64,000 nt of DNA from Shewanella sp. Choline-02u-19 (GCF_002836205.1 NZ_PJBE01000013.1:1860001-1924000); one strand, 5' to 3'; shown: positions 44,654-52,635, counted from the first letter of the stretch. Numbers and translations are program-made. Notes: generated by a model from the sequence alone, not told the origin.

Positions 44654-44860
44654 ATGAACATAAATGCTACGCTTTTGGGTCAATTTGTTTTACTAATGGC
44701 GATAACTACCAGTTTGATACTAATAGTTAAATCTAATGAATCAAAGTGGTTAATTGTTTTGAATTTCATTCTAAATATTATGCAACCAATTGGCATTATT
44801 TACTTTTTATATTTAATGTCAAAAACCGATAAAAATAGTAATACACCAAAAATAAAGTAG
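44654..44860 (+). CDS. Small two-helix membrane protein
   Basis: 68 residues with two transmembrane segments (about 7-24 and 33-57) and a hydrophilic end (KTDKNSNTPKIK). AGAGG lies ahead of the ATG. The size and layout are those of bacteriocin immunity proteins or phage exclusion proteins, but no family was recognised. Confidence 0.5.
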   Translation: MNINATLLGQFVLLMAITTSLILIVKSNESKWLIVLNFILNIMQPIGIIYFLYLMSKTDKNSNTPKIK

Positions 44861-44870
44861 AAATACTCAT

Positions 44871-44902
44871 AAAAAAGGAGGGTTAGTTTTAGCTAATCCT
44901 CC
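44871..44902 (-). terminator. Terminator between converging cargo genes
   Basis: A 10-bp stem with one G-U pair (44877-44886 with 44893-44902) is followed on the minus strand by six T. It stops minus-strand transcripts from the 45.2-kb gene and may act weakly on the plus-strand genes too. Confidence 0.75.
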
Positions 44903-45044
44903 GGTTCTGTCGCAAAGTTGGTGTGTTAGATCACAATATAAGTGGCTACGAAACAAGTAACGATAACGATTAAAACTTCAACAAAATCAGTTACGAACAA
45001 ACAAGCTGCATAGTTAAATTCAGTAAGGGTTCGATCCCAATGAT

Positions 45045-45132
45045 TAAAACAACAACCAACCCCTGAAAATTCTCACATGTAGTGAAGCACTGCGCGTCGC
45101 CGCCCCCGCAGTGACTCGAGCCAGAAGGACCC
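45045..45132. repeat. 87-bp dispersed repeat, right copy
   Basis: Matches 13676-13762 apart from a few bases. It lies beyond the DUF4406 copy and the cargo genes, as on the left. Non-coding. Confidence 0.8.
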
Positions 45133-45198
45133 GTAAAAAATAAACCACGTAACAATTTGTTATCAATAGATAAAATTAAATATACCTTCCCAAAAATG

Positions 45199-45963
45199 CT
45201 ATGTTTCACTTGGCTTTTGGTGTTTGATTTTAAAACCAGAGTGAGATAGATAGACAATTTGATCGTTAATGAAGTCAAAACTGGCGCACATGCGAGCACC
45301 ACAGTACAAGAACATTTGCGGGCTCTGTCCAGTGAAGTCGAGCTTGTTTGGGATTATCGCCAAGTATTCTAAATCTTGGTTAACAAGCGTTACACCTTTT
45401 CTTCCAGCAATTATTTCTTTCTGCTTTTCAATTTGTACGTTAACTATATCTGCAACTCTAGTGCCTTCCTTTTGAAAGTGACCAATACTAAAAAACATAC
45501 AGTAAATCACAGCCAAAAATATACAGGCTTGAATAGACCTCTTTATCAATGTCCGCTCAAAATAGTCACTATCTTTATGGCCGAGATTGAGAGCACCATA
45601 CATAAAACGAATACTACAAATTACTTTTCTCGCATTATTCTTATCCTTCCTAATGTATCGACGGAAGTTGATAATGCTAAGAGCTCGTAAACCAATAAGT
45701 AGAAAGGATAGAGCAAAAAGGTACATCATCCACTTCAAATTAAACATAAAGCCTTGATATACAACAGCATTAAAGCTACGTTCTAACACGTCTGAATCCA
45801 AGCCTAAACGAGTTAGATAAGCGATATTGTAAACCATACTAGAACAGTAGAAATAAGCTGTTATCAGCGTTACAAGCAAAGCGCCATTCTTTAAGTAATC
45901 TTCTAGCCTCATGACAATGAGTCCATTCATTTCAAAATTGATGGCATCTAGACTAATGAACAT
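45199..45963 (-). CDS. Membrane protein of unknown function (cargo)
   Basis: About 254 residues with three hydrophobic segments (near 30-50, 73-95 and 150-168) and a soluble C-terminal domain (about 170-254) that probably faces the periplasm. The start ATG at 45963 is preferred; a GTG two codons upstream is possible. No family recognised. It is AT-rich and lies between the Q-position gene and the lysis block, where lambdoid phages carry accessory genes. Confidence 0.6.
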   Translation of the reverse strand: MFISLDAINFEMNGLIVMRLEDYLKNGALLVTLITAYFYCSSMVYNIAYLTRLGLDSDVLERSFNAVVYQGFMFNLKWMMYLFALSFLLIGLRALSIINFRRYIRKDKNNARKVICSIRFMYGALNLGHKDSDYFERTLIKRSIQACIFLAVIYCMFFSIGHFQKEGTRVADIVNVQIEKQKEIIAGRKGVTLVNQDLEYLAIIPNKLDFTGQSPQMFLYCGARMCASFDFINDQIVYLSHSGFKIKHQKPSET

Positions 45964-45993
45964 TATCACTTTCTACAATAAAAATACTTAAGG

Positions 45994-46350
45994 TCAACAC
46001 GTTAGCGCTATCTCTGCACGCCTCAACCAATACAAAAATGTCTTCTCGCTATCAAATCCCATCAGCGGCCACTGTCCTTTGCAGATGTATTGAGCCCGTA
46101 ACGCTCGGCGACAATCGTGTGCCAGGCAATAGACTTTCATGTCATAGCGATTGATATGATCTGGCGGGATGTGATCACGTGTCCCACCGCAGCCGCTCGG
46201 TATGAATGGTTCGCTTAAGCGATCACAAGCACTACGACTTGCATAGCCCTGCCCTAACTCTTGCTTGGCCCAATAGCGCCCCCACATTTTTAACTCGCTG
46301 CGCAAACGTTTCATATTCATCATCGGCTCATTATTTTCATCAAACGGCAT
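45994..46350 (-). CDS. Q-position late regulator (antiterminator-like)
   Basis: 118 residues. RLRSELKMWGRYWAKQELGQGYASRSACDRLSEP recalls the beginning of phage Q-type antitermination proteins (WG.W... motif). A C-terminal cysteine/histidine cluster follows (CLAHDCRRAL...). The gene is the last early gene before the lysis region, exactly the place of Q in lambda. Two strong terminators separate it from the lysis genes, as needed for antitermination control. Family match by eye only. Confidence 0.55.
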   Translation of the reverse strand: MPFDENNEPMMNMKRLRSELKMWGRYWAKQELGQGYASRSACDRLSEPFIPSGCGGTRDHIPPDHINRYDMKVYCLAHDCRRALRAQYICKGQWPLMGFDSEKTFLYWLRRAEIALTC

Positions 46351-46558
46351 AGTTCGCGACCTCCGACAGTTTTGCTAGTGGCAACTTAAACACCTGGTCA
46401 CACAGCGCCAACAAGTCATCGAATGACACGGCCGTTTTACCCGTCTCCCAATTACGATAAGTCTTAGTGCTAATACCATAAACTTGAGCCACTTCATCTT
46501 GGGTAAAGCCACGTATTGCTCGACCCGTTTTAAGCAAGTCAGCACCTCTAATCATCAT
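46340..46558 (-). CDS. Small helix-turn-helix regulator
   Basis: 72 residues from ATG at 46558 (GGGGA ahead). The XRE-type helix-turn-helix is clear: GFTQDEVAQVYGISTKTYRNWETGKTAVSFDDLL. It overlaps the Q-position gene by 11 bp and so is co-expressed with it. A longer frame to 46627 overlaps the integrase gene and has no ribosome site. Confidence 0.8.
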   Translation of the reverse strand: MMIRGADLLKTGRAIRGFTQDEVAQVYGISTKTYRNWETGKTAVSFDDLLALCDQVFKLPLAKLSEVANYAV

Positions 46559-46613
46559 AAAAGTCCCCAAAATCCACTCATTGCATACTCTATTAGTAAT
46601 GATGCAGTCATAG

Positions 46614-47864
46614 TTACACCCACCCACTGGCCATAAGGGTTTGCGCCTTCCCAGAATTTAAAGACGATCTAGGTAATATCTCGGGCGCAACTAATGAAAA
46701 TCCCCGCTCAATCAAATATGCGTGATACAGCTCTAATGCTTGGCTCATACCTTTATCAAGCGTGGACTTAACATAGGTACGCAAAAGCACAGGCAAGGCA
46801 TGATTAACCAAACGTTCACCGATCATGGTATCCACCCCTAAGTCAGCCAACATGGTTCTAAACAGAATGCGCAAATCATGACTCGTGAAATGCTTAAAAC
46901 GGATCTGGGTATTCCACTCATGCGCAGTACGGATAGCAATAGCGCCTTTAACACCTGGGAATAAATGAGCTCGTTTACCCACATGTTCTAACTGCCACTG
47001 CTTATAATGGTTAAGCAACGCCTTGGCCGAATCGGTTAACGGCAAACGATGCTCTTGCTTATTCTTGGCATGACTCGCGGGGATCACCCACGTATCACCC
47101 GCAAAATATTCCCACCGTGCCTGGCGAGTTTCATTAATGCGGGTACCAAACATCATCATCAACACAAACAGCATGGTCACCGGCATAGATGATTCACTTA
47201 AGCGGGCAAACAACGCAGATAAATCAGTTTCAAACAGGCGGGTATCTTTAGCGCGGTTAAGCTTTATTGAGTCAGTCACTTGGTAACCGGCAATGGGATT
47301 AGTAGTGATTAAACGCAGCTTAGCCGCAGTCGCAAACGCCACCTTGAGTTTATTCACCGCTTCACGAATGTAATTAGGGGCAAACTCATCTTTGAGCATG
47401 GTCTTAACCAAACACTCATCAACAACCGCAAAGCTCAATTCATTCAAAACCAGTTCACCCAAACGGGGTAACAAATGGCACTTGATCAACGACCTCACGT
47501 TACTACGCCAGCTGCCGCTGTAAGTCGAATTATCCTTAATGTGCCGTTGATACCAGTCCAGCAAACTGCCAACACAATCAAACTGTCCGGTCACCATATT
47601 GCCAACACTGCGTTTAGCCAACATCACAGGCAAATCGACGCACAAGGTCTTAATACAAGCGCTTGGCCAAGTGGCAATCTTTTCCCATTTAGTATCACCC
47701 CCCTCATTCAACACCAAAAACACGCTCGCTTTGGTCCTATCGGCACTGGCGCGTAAACGCAGCTCGGTAAAACGTAAGTCCCTAAAGTCACGCGTTATCC
47801 CGCCCCTAAGCCAGCGCCGAATAGCCGCATCATTGAGTTTACCCATATCAACACCACTGGCCAT
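46614..47864 (-). CDS. Tyrosine recombinase (integrase) at an unusual map position
   Basis: 416 residues, with an arm/core-binding N-terminal half and a complete catalytic domain: R242 (GTRINETR), H329/R332 (HDLR), H355 and nucleophile Y364 (LLRTYVK). It should cut and rejoin DNA at the phage attachment site or resolve multimers. It lies between replication gene P's downstream gene and the Q-position gene, whereas lambda int is next to xis at the end of the map. No other complete integrase exists in the prophage, so this may be the working integrase. Confidence 0.88.
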   Translation of the reverse strand: MASGVDMGKLNDAAIRRWLRGGITRDFRDLRFTELRLRASADRTKASVFLVLNEGGDTKWEKIATWPSACIKTLCVDLPVMLAKRSVGNMVTGQFDCVGSLLDWYQRHIKDNSTYSGSWRSNVRSLIKCHLLPRLGELVLNELSFAVVDECLVKTMLKDEFAPNYIREAVNKLKVAFATAAKLRLITTNPIAGYQVTDSIKLNRAKDTRLFETDLSALFARLSESSMPVTMLFVLMMMFGTRINETRQARWEYFAGDTWVIPASHAKNKQEHRLPLTDSAKALLNHYKQWQLEHVGKRAHLFPGVKGAIAIRTAHEWNTQIRFKHFTSHDLRILFRTMLADLGVDTMIGERLVNHALPVLLRTYVKSTLDKGMSQALELYHAYLIERGFSLVAPEILPRSSLNSGKAQTLMASGWV

Positions 47865-47866
47865 AG

Positions 47867-48091
47867 CTACCCCGCCAACCGATATTCATAAGTACTTCGT
47901 GTACCCTCACGTAAACGCTTAACCCGAGCCGCAATAGGCAACTCACGCCAACGCGCCGACAACGCCGTTTCACTGTCGTGCGTTTTAAACCGAGTTAAAC
48001 ACTCCTCCTGTATTTCAAATAAGGACCAAAAACGAGTCCCAGTGATAATGCGTTGTAAACGTTCTTTTTGAGTCAACTTGTTAGTTTTCAT
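47867..48091 (-). CDS. Small phage protein, winged-helix-like
   Basis: 74 residues from ATG at 48091, with GAGG ahead. The sequence FWSLFEIQEECLTRFKTHDSETALSARWREL looks like a small winged helix of the kind found in early phage operons. It overlaps gene P by 11 bp and stops 2 bp before the integrase gene. Function unknown. Confidence 0.65.
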   Translation of the reverse strand: MKTNKLTQKERLQRIITGTRFWSLFEIQEECLTRFKTHDSETALSARWRELPIAARVKRLREGTRSTYEYRLAG

Positions 48092-48749
48092 TACAACCTC
48101 GCAATCCAAATGAACGACGAATATCCACAATTTTCTGCTTAGCACGTTCAGGCGGCGTCGCAATACTGCCCCCTTGAGGCAATGCTTTAGGCAGTTCAAT
48201 ATCAAACACCTCACCCGCCAAGTAGCGCCGCATCAACGCGCTATAATTTCGGGTAAACACCTCAAGCACCTCCTTCTGCCGACCCCGACTAAACAACCAA
48301 GTGCCCGTTTCACGCACCGCCAGCCAAACTAACTCATGGCTCCACTGGTGCCGCGCCGCATTGCGGTAATGCTTCAACGCCTCACGAAAAGCCGCTTCAA
48401 GTTCAGGTAAACCAGCATCGTTAGCCGAGGGCACACACCAGGCACAAAACTGGCGGGGTGTTGGCCAAAACTGGCGGTCTCCCACCTCACGCCGCGCACG
48501 GTTTAAGCCAAACTGCACCTGCTCACGGCTACGAATACCCTGCACTGCCATCGTTTTTAACCACTCGGCCTTGTACACCGCAATGGCGTTATCTTTAGGC
48601 GCCCCCACAGGGAACAAGATCCGCAGTTTCTCAAACACGCTGTCAACAATCGCTACGTCCATGTCAGACGGACGCAGTGAATCATTAACCGGCTCACCGC
48701 CGCCCACCCGAGAACCATTCAAAATTGCTTGCAAACTTTTAGCAGTCAT
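48081..48749 (-). CDS. Replication protein P (helicase loader)
   Basis: 222 residues. The pattern (FEKLRILFPVGAPK...AVYKAEWLKTMAVQGI...QFGLNRARREVGDRQFWPTPRQFCAWC) matches the phage lambda P family, which recruits host DnaB to the O-bound origin. It overlaps the O-type gene by 4 bp (ATGA), as expected for a coupled O-P pair. Confidence 0.85.
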   Translation of the reverse strand: MTAKSLQAILNGSRVGGGEPVNDSLRPSDMDVAIVDSVFEKLRILFPVGAPKDNAIAVYKAEWLKTMAVQGIRSREQVQFGLNRARREVGDRQFWPTPRQFCAWCVPSANDAGLPELEAAFREALKHYRNAARHQWSHELVWLAVRETGTWLFSRGRQKEVLEVFTRNYSALMRRYLAGEVFDIELPKALPQGGSIATPPERAKQKIVDIRRSFGLRGCNEN

Positions 48750-49510
48750 ATCAGCGGATCCCCATCGTTAAACACCTGTTCAGACCAATTAGCTTGCTCC
48801 CCCTGCAAACCAAGCGAACGCCCCACGCCAGCGTTAATCAACCAACCCACCTCAAAGCCCACCCAACCACGAGTCGCACAAGTGGCAATGCAATCTTCCA
48901 CCGAAAATCCAGCGACTATCGCATCACGCAAATGCTTTGCAAGGCGATTAACCGCCGTCTGATTCAACGACGCTTTTTTCTGCTTGCGCACCGCAACCCA
49001 ATCCGCCAGCGTTTGCTCACACGGCAACGCTGGCCAACAAGAAAAATCCAACATCGTTTTTTTCGATTTGGGTAAATCTTTTAAAGGTTCATTGACTGGT
49101 TCAAAAGAGTGACTGGTTCTGGGTGCAGGAGATTCACTAGGGGGTAGTGAATCTCCTGCACTAGGTAGTGAATCTGCTGCACCACCTAGTGAATCTCTTG
49201 CACTAGGGGGTGAATCTGCTGCACTAGGTCGATTACGGTCAAAAGACGTTAAATTTAAGTGGAAAATATTGCTTGAATTGCCCTTTTCACCCTTCCTAAA
49301 TTCACGCCTCAAAAAGCCCTCGTTCTCAAGGCTTTTTACGTGGTTCATCACGCTTCGCCGGCTAATTTCACATTGCTCAGCAATATGTTGATAACTGGGC
49401 CAACACTCGCCAGTGTCGCTGGCGTTGTCAGCCAGCTTAATGAGCACTAACTTACGTAAAGGGTTGCCCACCTTTGCCTTCATGGCCTTTACCATCAGGT
49501 CCATACTCAT
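48746..49510 (-). CDS. Replication initiator O-like, with origin iterons inside
   Basis: 254 residues from ATG at 49510, chosen because GGGGGAG stands eight bases ahead; the open frame extends to 49642 without a ribosome site. The N-terminal domain is a winged helix (WPSYQHIAEQCEISRRSVMNHVKSLENEGFLRRE, about 36-69), the origin binder. The middle is a low-complexity stretch with a 7-residue periodicity (ADSPPSARDSL...), coded by 21-bp iterons. The C-terminal domain should bind P. This is the lambda O plan. Confidence 0.82.
   Translation of the reverse strand: MSMDLMVKAMKAKVGNPLRKLVLIKLADNASDTGECWPSYQHIAEQCEISRRSVMNHVKSLENEGFLRREFRKGEKGNSSNIFHLNLTSFDRNRPSAADSPPSARDSLGGAADSLPSAGDSLPPSESPAPRTSHSFEPVNEPLKDLPKSKKTMLDFSCWPALPCEQTLADWVAVRKQKKASLNQTAVNRLAKHLRDAIVAGFSVEDCIATCATRGWVGFEVGWLINAGVGRSLGLQGEQANWSEQVFNDGDPLI
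49120..49230. repeat. 21-bp iterons, probable phage replication origin
   Basis: Four direct copies of a 21-bp unit (core GTGAATCTSYTGCAC) begin at 49147, 49168, 49189 and 49210, exactly 21 bp apart. A fifth, inverted copy lies at about 49120-49140. They sit inside the O-like gene, as the lambda origin does. The period equals seven codons. Confidence 0.85.
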
Positions 49511-49656
49511 GCGGGGCTCCCCCACACTCTCGCCAAATTGACGAAACATGCTTGTATGCGTAACATAGTTGTTGCCTCTCATAGGTATTAAGCCCGCGCT
49601 CGTCGCCAAACTTTTGCGGGCTTTCTTATGTCTAAATTTCAATAACAGACGTTAAG

Positions 49657-49800
49657 ATGCCTGATTCAACAGAGCTAAAAATCGCAAGTAGAGAATCAGT
49701 AGCACTCAATCTAGCAATGGATATAGCTAAAAAGAGAACCTTAAACAAAAACCAGATGAGTACCGTTCAAAACTACTCGACCTGTATAAAGAATGCTTAA
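49657..49800 (+). CDS. Possible small protein, plus strand
   Basis: A 47-codon frame (MPDSTELKIASRESVALNLA... ending CIKNA) has an ordinary composition, but the ribosome site is weak. It lies between replication gene O and a small minus-strand gene. It could be a chance frame. Confidence 0.25.
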   Translation: MPDSTELKIASRESVALNLAMDIAKKRTLNKNQMSTVQNYSTCIKNA

Positions 49801-49806
49801 TAGCGA

Positions 49807-49935
49807 CTAAGGGGTATCGTTAGGATCCCGCAACTTCTTAATCTCATTAAGCATAAAAATAATGTCACTCGGGGCCCAATTAGGATTCATATCAATCAAT
49901 TTATAAATAAGGGTTTCTTGCTCTTGATTACTCAT
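49807..49935 (-). CDS. Small phage protein (42 residues)
   Basis: MSNQEQETLIYKLIDMNPNW is the N-terminal half, and it ends KKLRDPNDTP. AAGGAGG lies six bases ahead of the ATG, the strongest ribosome site in the region, so I take it as real. It follows the cII-position gene by 10 bp. Function unknown. Confidence 0.6.
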   Translation of the reverse strand: MSNQEQETLIYKLIDMNPNWAPSDIIFMLNEIKKLRDPNDTP

Positions 49936-49945
49936 AACAGCCTCC

Positions 49946-50524
49946 TTATCGCCTTGCAGCCAAATACGGATAAGCCAGCTCTAACGCTTGCATACTCCCC
50001 TGCGTAGTCGCCGCCGATTCCTTAAGTTCACGATGCGCCGCTACTAACTGCTCACGACTAGGCGCCTCGCCCAAATGGATCACTGCCACTTGCGCCTCAG
50101 CATTCTCTTTGGTGAGTGACGCCGCCATATCAGCTACCTTAAGCACGGCACCATCGCTCACCTTGTCAGCAATCACCGTCACGCCAACGCAACTAAACAC
50201 GTCATTTAAATAGCGCACCCGTAAATGCTCCGGCAATGCCGCCACTAACGCCTGCTCAACATGAAACAACCGCTCAGCCTGTGGATGTTGCCCCTCATAC
50301 TGCCCCAACCAACGGAACAGCTTTTGCGCATTCACCCGCGCATCGTTATGTATGTCTTGGGTATGGGCAAAGCTAATGCCCTCAGTGGCTAGCACCTCCG
50401 CTAAACCAAGGCGATCAACCGCCGCAACAAAATCCATCGCCAGCGCAAAGCGCGTCATCTTCGGCAGCTCTAACACCCGATGAATGGTCTTCATCAACAA
50501 ACTCAAACGTGATTGTGGTTTCAT
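49946..50524 (-). CDS. Phage regulatory protein in the cII position
   Basis: 192 residues, mainly helical and soluble (RLSLLMKTIHRVLELPKMTRFALAMDFVAA...). No DNA-binding motif could be named. It lies directly after cro, where lambdoid phages have cII or functional substitutes, and before the O gene. It has no obvious family match for me. Confidence 0.55.
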   Translation of the reverse strand: MKPQSRLSLLMKTIHRVLELPKMTRFALAMDFVAAVDRLGLAEVLATEGISFAHTQDIHNDARVNAQKLFRWLGQYEGQHPQAERLFHVEQALVAALPEHLRVRYLNDVFSCVGVTVIADKVSDGAVLKVADMAASLTKENAEAQVAVIHLGEAPSREQLVAAHRELKESAATTQGSMQALELAYPYLAARR

Positions 50525-50555
50525 GTACTGTTTTCTCCTTCAACCTAAAGTGAAC

Positions 50556-50756
50556 CTAAGCCACACTCACTGACTTGGTGTTATCAATAACCACAGCATT
50601 CACTTGCAGCGCCCCATGGGTTAAGCGCTCAATTTGAAATGCGCGAAGCGCTGGAACGTCATCACCCCACTTAGAAATGGCAGCTTGAGATACACCAATA
50701 GCGGCGGCTAACTTGACTTGTGAACCGAAATAATCGATGGCTACGACTTTTTTCAT
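50556..50756 (-). CDS. cro: Cro-like repressor
   Basis: 66 residues with a helix-turn-helix (YFGSQVKLAAAIGVSQAAISKWGD). GGAG stands eight bases ahead. It is divergent from the cI-like gene, with three operators in between. It should favour lytic growth by repressing cI expression, as lambda Cro does. Confidence 0.88.
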   Translation of the reverse strand: MKKVVAIDYFGSQVKLAAAIGVSQAAISKWGDDVPALRAFQIERLTHGALQVNAVVIDNTKSVSVA

Positions 50757-50791
50757 AGTGACTCCATAGCTAATAAATTACAGCAACAATA

Positions 50792-50849
50792 TAACTATAG
50801 TTAATTACAGTCAATAACTTTGGTTAGTTGTTATATATAACCTAGGTAA
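50792..50849. promoter_or_regulatory. Right operators, three 12-bp palindromes with 23-bp spacing
   Basis: TAACTATAGTTA (50792-50803, perfect palindrome), TAACTTTGGTTA (50815-50826) and TAACCTAGGTAA (50838-50849) start exactly 23 bp apart, between cro and cI. This is the arrangement expected for OR1-3 bound by CI and Cro. Similar sites lie at 59677-59734. Confidence 0.85.
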
Positions 50850-50861
50850 TATAATTAACTA

Positions 50862-51563
50862 ATGAAAACACTCGCCCAAAACATACGTGACAGAATGAAA
50901 GCCATCGGCATGACTCAGAAAGAGTTAGCCGAACGTGCAGAAATATCTCAAGTGATGGTTCATAAACTAGTCGCTGGTAAAGTTCAAACAACAGGGAAAC
51001 TGCTAAAATTAGCAGCCGCTTTACGTTGCACAGCCGAAGAATTGCAATATGGTGAAGAAGCCACAAAAGCCAATAGGCTTGAATCGAATGCTGAATGGGC
51101 TGGCGGGTTTGAACTATGGGACAGTGATAGCCCATTAGGTGAAGATGAAGTTGAAATACCGTTTTACATGGAGGTCGAACTCTCGGCGGGCGAAGGCATT
51201 GCTGAGGCCGCCGAACACAAAGGGCCTAAGCTACGCTTTGCTAAAAGCAGCCTAAAACGCCAAGGCGTTAACAGCCTACAAGCGGCCTGTGTAAAAGTGA
51301 ACGGCAACAGCATGGAACCCGTACTCCCCCACGGTTCAACAGTCGGGGTAGACACATCCGCGACAACAATCGTTGACGGAAAAATGTACGCCATTAATCA
51401 CGACGGCATGATGCGCGTAAAAATGCTGTACAAACTTCCTGGCGGCGGTATGCGCCTGCGCAGCTACAACCTCGACGAATACCCCGACGAACGCCTCGAC
51501 GCCAACCAGTTAAAACAGGTAACAGTGATCGGCAAAGTATTTTGGTACTCTGTTTTAGTCTAA
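50862..51563 (+). CDS. CI-type repressor with S24 peptidase domain
   Basis: 233 residues. The N-terminal XRE helix-turn-helix is MTQKELAERAEISQVMVHKLVAGK (about 17-40). The C-terminal LexA/CI-type domain has the cleavage pair A109-G110, catalytic S150 (GNSMEPVL) and K187. It should keep the prophage silent and be inactivated by RecA-stimulated self-cleavage after DNA damage. It is transcribed away from cro, towards the cassette array. Confidence 0.93.
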   Translation: MKTLAQNIRDRMKAIGMTQKELAERAEISQVMVHKLVAGKVQTTGKLLKLAAALRCTAEELQYGEEATKANRLESNAEWAGGFELWDSDSPLGEDEVEIPFYMEVELSAGEGIAEAAEHKGPKLRFAKSSLKRQGVNSLQAACVKVNGNSMEPVLPHGSTVGVDTSATTIVDGKMYAINHDGMMRVKMLYKLPGGGMRLRSYNLDEYPDERLDANQLKQVTVIGKVFWYSVLV

Positions 51564-51590
51564 AAAATATTTCATCACTAAAGCAAAGCA

Positions 51591-51628
51591 GTTCTAACGC
51601 ATTTTTTGACATAAATGCGTTAGAACTA
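51591..51628. repeat. Perfect 15-bp inverted repeat after cI
   Basis: Arms 51591-51605 and 51614-51628 are perfect complements with an 8-nt loop. There is no T run on the plus strand. It could be the cI terminator or, since the arms carry CTAACG/CGTTAG, a worn attC-like scar at the edge of the cassette array. Confidence 0.75.
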
Positions 51629-51679
51629 AAGCTTTCGAAATGACTATTTCCATTAGAGGAAGTATTGCAAACAGATATA

Positions 51680-51778
51680 CGGTAACGCCCACTTAAGTGA
51701 ACAAAAATGGTTGGTTAAAATGTGTAGCGAAGCGGAACATAACCAACTGTTTTAGTTCCGTTTAAATGCCTTTTCATC
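51680..51778 (-). other. attC site 1 (end of cassette array)
   Basis: It shares the ~95-bp imperfect palindrome of the sites below (taacgcccacttaag...gttccgtttaaatgcc). The end next to the gene at 51795 is degenerate and lacks a clear GTTRRRY triplet. It lies 3' of the OGG-fold gene. Confidence 0.75.
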
Positions 51779-51794
51779 TGTTTTATTTCTATTT

Positions 51795-52607
51795 TTACTG
51801 ATTAGAAGTTATTATTTCCCATAATTCTATTCTTGGATTATTTCTTTGGCCCCTACTTTTTAAACTAGAACCAAACACAAATTGTTCAAGCCTATCTGGG
51901 GTTACACTGATTTCAGGTGCAATAGACCAACTATTCATTAATGCACAGTAGCGTTCATAGGCAACACACAGTTTACTACCCGAACGTAATGCAACTGTTC
52001 CCAGCTTTTCTATTTCAGGCTTAAGATTAATACCCGTAAAGTATTTAGTTCGATCCTCTGGATATGTTTCTGACAGCAGAGCGTAGAAAGCATTTGATGT
52101 CCATTTATCAAAAACAAGAGGTTTAACTATTATATTTGGATTAGATTGACCAATAAAAAAGAATATTTTAGTAAAATAACTTAAGCCAATACAAGGTATG
52201 TAATGCTCACCTTTGCGCGTCATATCTTTGAAAGGGGTTATAAAATCATTTTGTAAAAAACAATTTTCAGCATGTTTTATTGCCTTAATAACCTTTTCCT
52301 CGGGATGTGATAGCGCCAAGTATAAATTTGTCGTTTTTTTATCAGACTTTATATTCGGTCTACTTGCGCTAATACCTCCCCAAACCATTGCAGCCACAAA
52401 AGCTAAATACAAATCACCAGAACCAAATAAGCTAATCACATCAGCTCTATGTATTGTTTTTTGAGGGAATTTTTCTCTTAAACGTTGCATAACGGGAAAT
52501 TCATCAAATATTATTCCATCATATGCTGAGCTCCAAGAACCTAACTTTTGCGTAGGAAGATTTTTAATGCGATTAACATTTTTCAATAAATAATTAGGTA
52601 ACATCAT
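51795..52607 (-). CDS. Cassette gene: OGG-fold (8-oxoguanine DNA glycosylase-like) protein
   Basis: 270 residues. The central part (HRADVISLFGSGDLYLAFVAAMVWGG..., then IPCIGLSYFTKIFFFIGQSNPNI and PLVFDKWTSNAFY) matches proteins annotated as OGG-fold glycosylases. These share the helix-hairpin-helix base-excision fold; the catalytic Lys/Asp pattern should be checked. It is transcribed on the minus strand and followed by attC site 1. A role in DNA-modification-based defence is a guess. Confidence 0.65.
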   Translation of the reverse strand: MMLPNYLLKNVNRIKNLPTQKLGSWSSAYDGIIFDEFPVMQRLREKFPQKTIHRADVISLFGSGDLYLAFVAAMVWGGISASRPNIKSDKKTTNLYLALSHPEEKVIKAIKHAENCFLQNDFITPFKDMTRKGEHYIPCIGLSYFTKIFFFIGQSNPNIIVKPLVFDKWTSNAFYALLSETYPEDRTKYFTGINLKPEIEKLGTVALRSGSKLCVAYERYCALMNSWSIAPEISVTPDRLEQFVFGSSLKSRGQRNNPRIELWEIITSNQ

Positions 52608-52635
52608 AATACTCGATTAATTAAAGGTAACTCGG

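Noticed and set aside
45020..45040. tRNA T-arm-like sequence (gggttcgatccc)
   Set aside because: No matching acceptor, D or anticodon arms were found around it on either strand.
46614..47864. Protelomerase of a linear plasmid-prophage
   Set aside because: At 416 residues with a normal GTRxxE box it fits ordinary integrases; protelomerases are longer and no telomere-like palindrome was seen nearby.
49120..49230. CRISPR array
   Set aside because: The units are direct, contiguous 21-bp repeats inside a coding gene with no spacers and no cas genes; they fit replication iterons.
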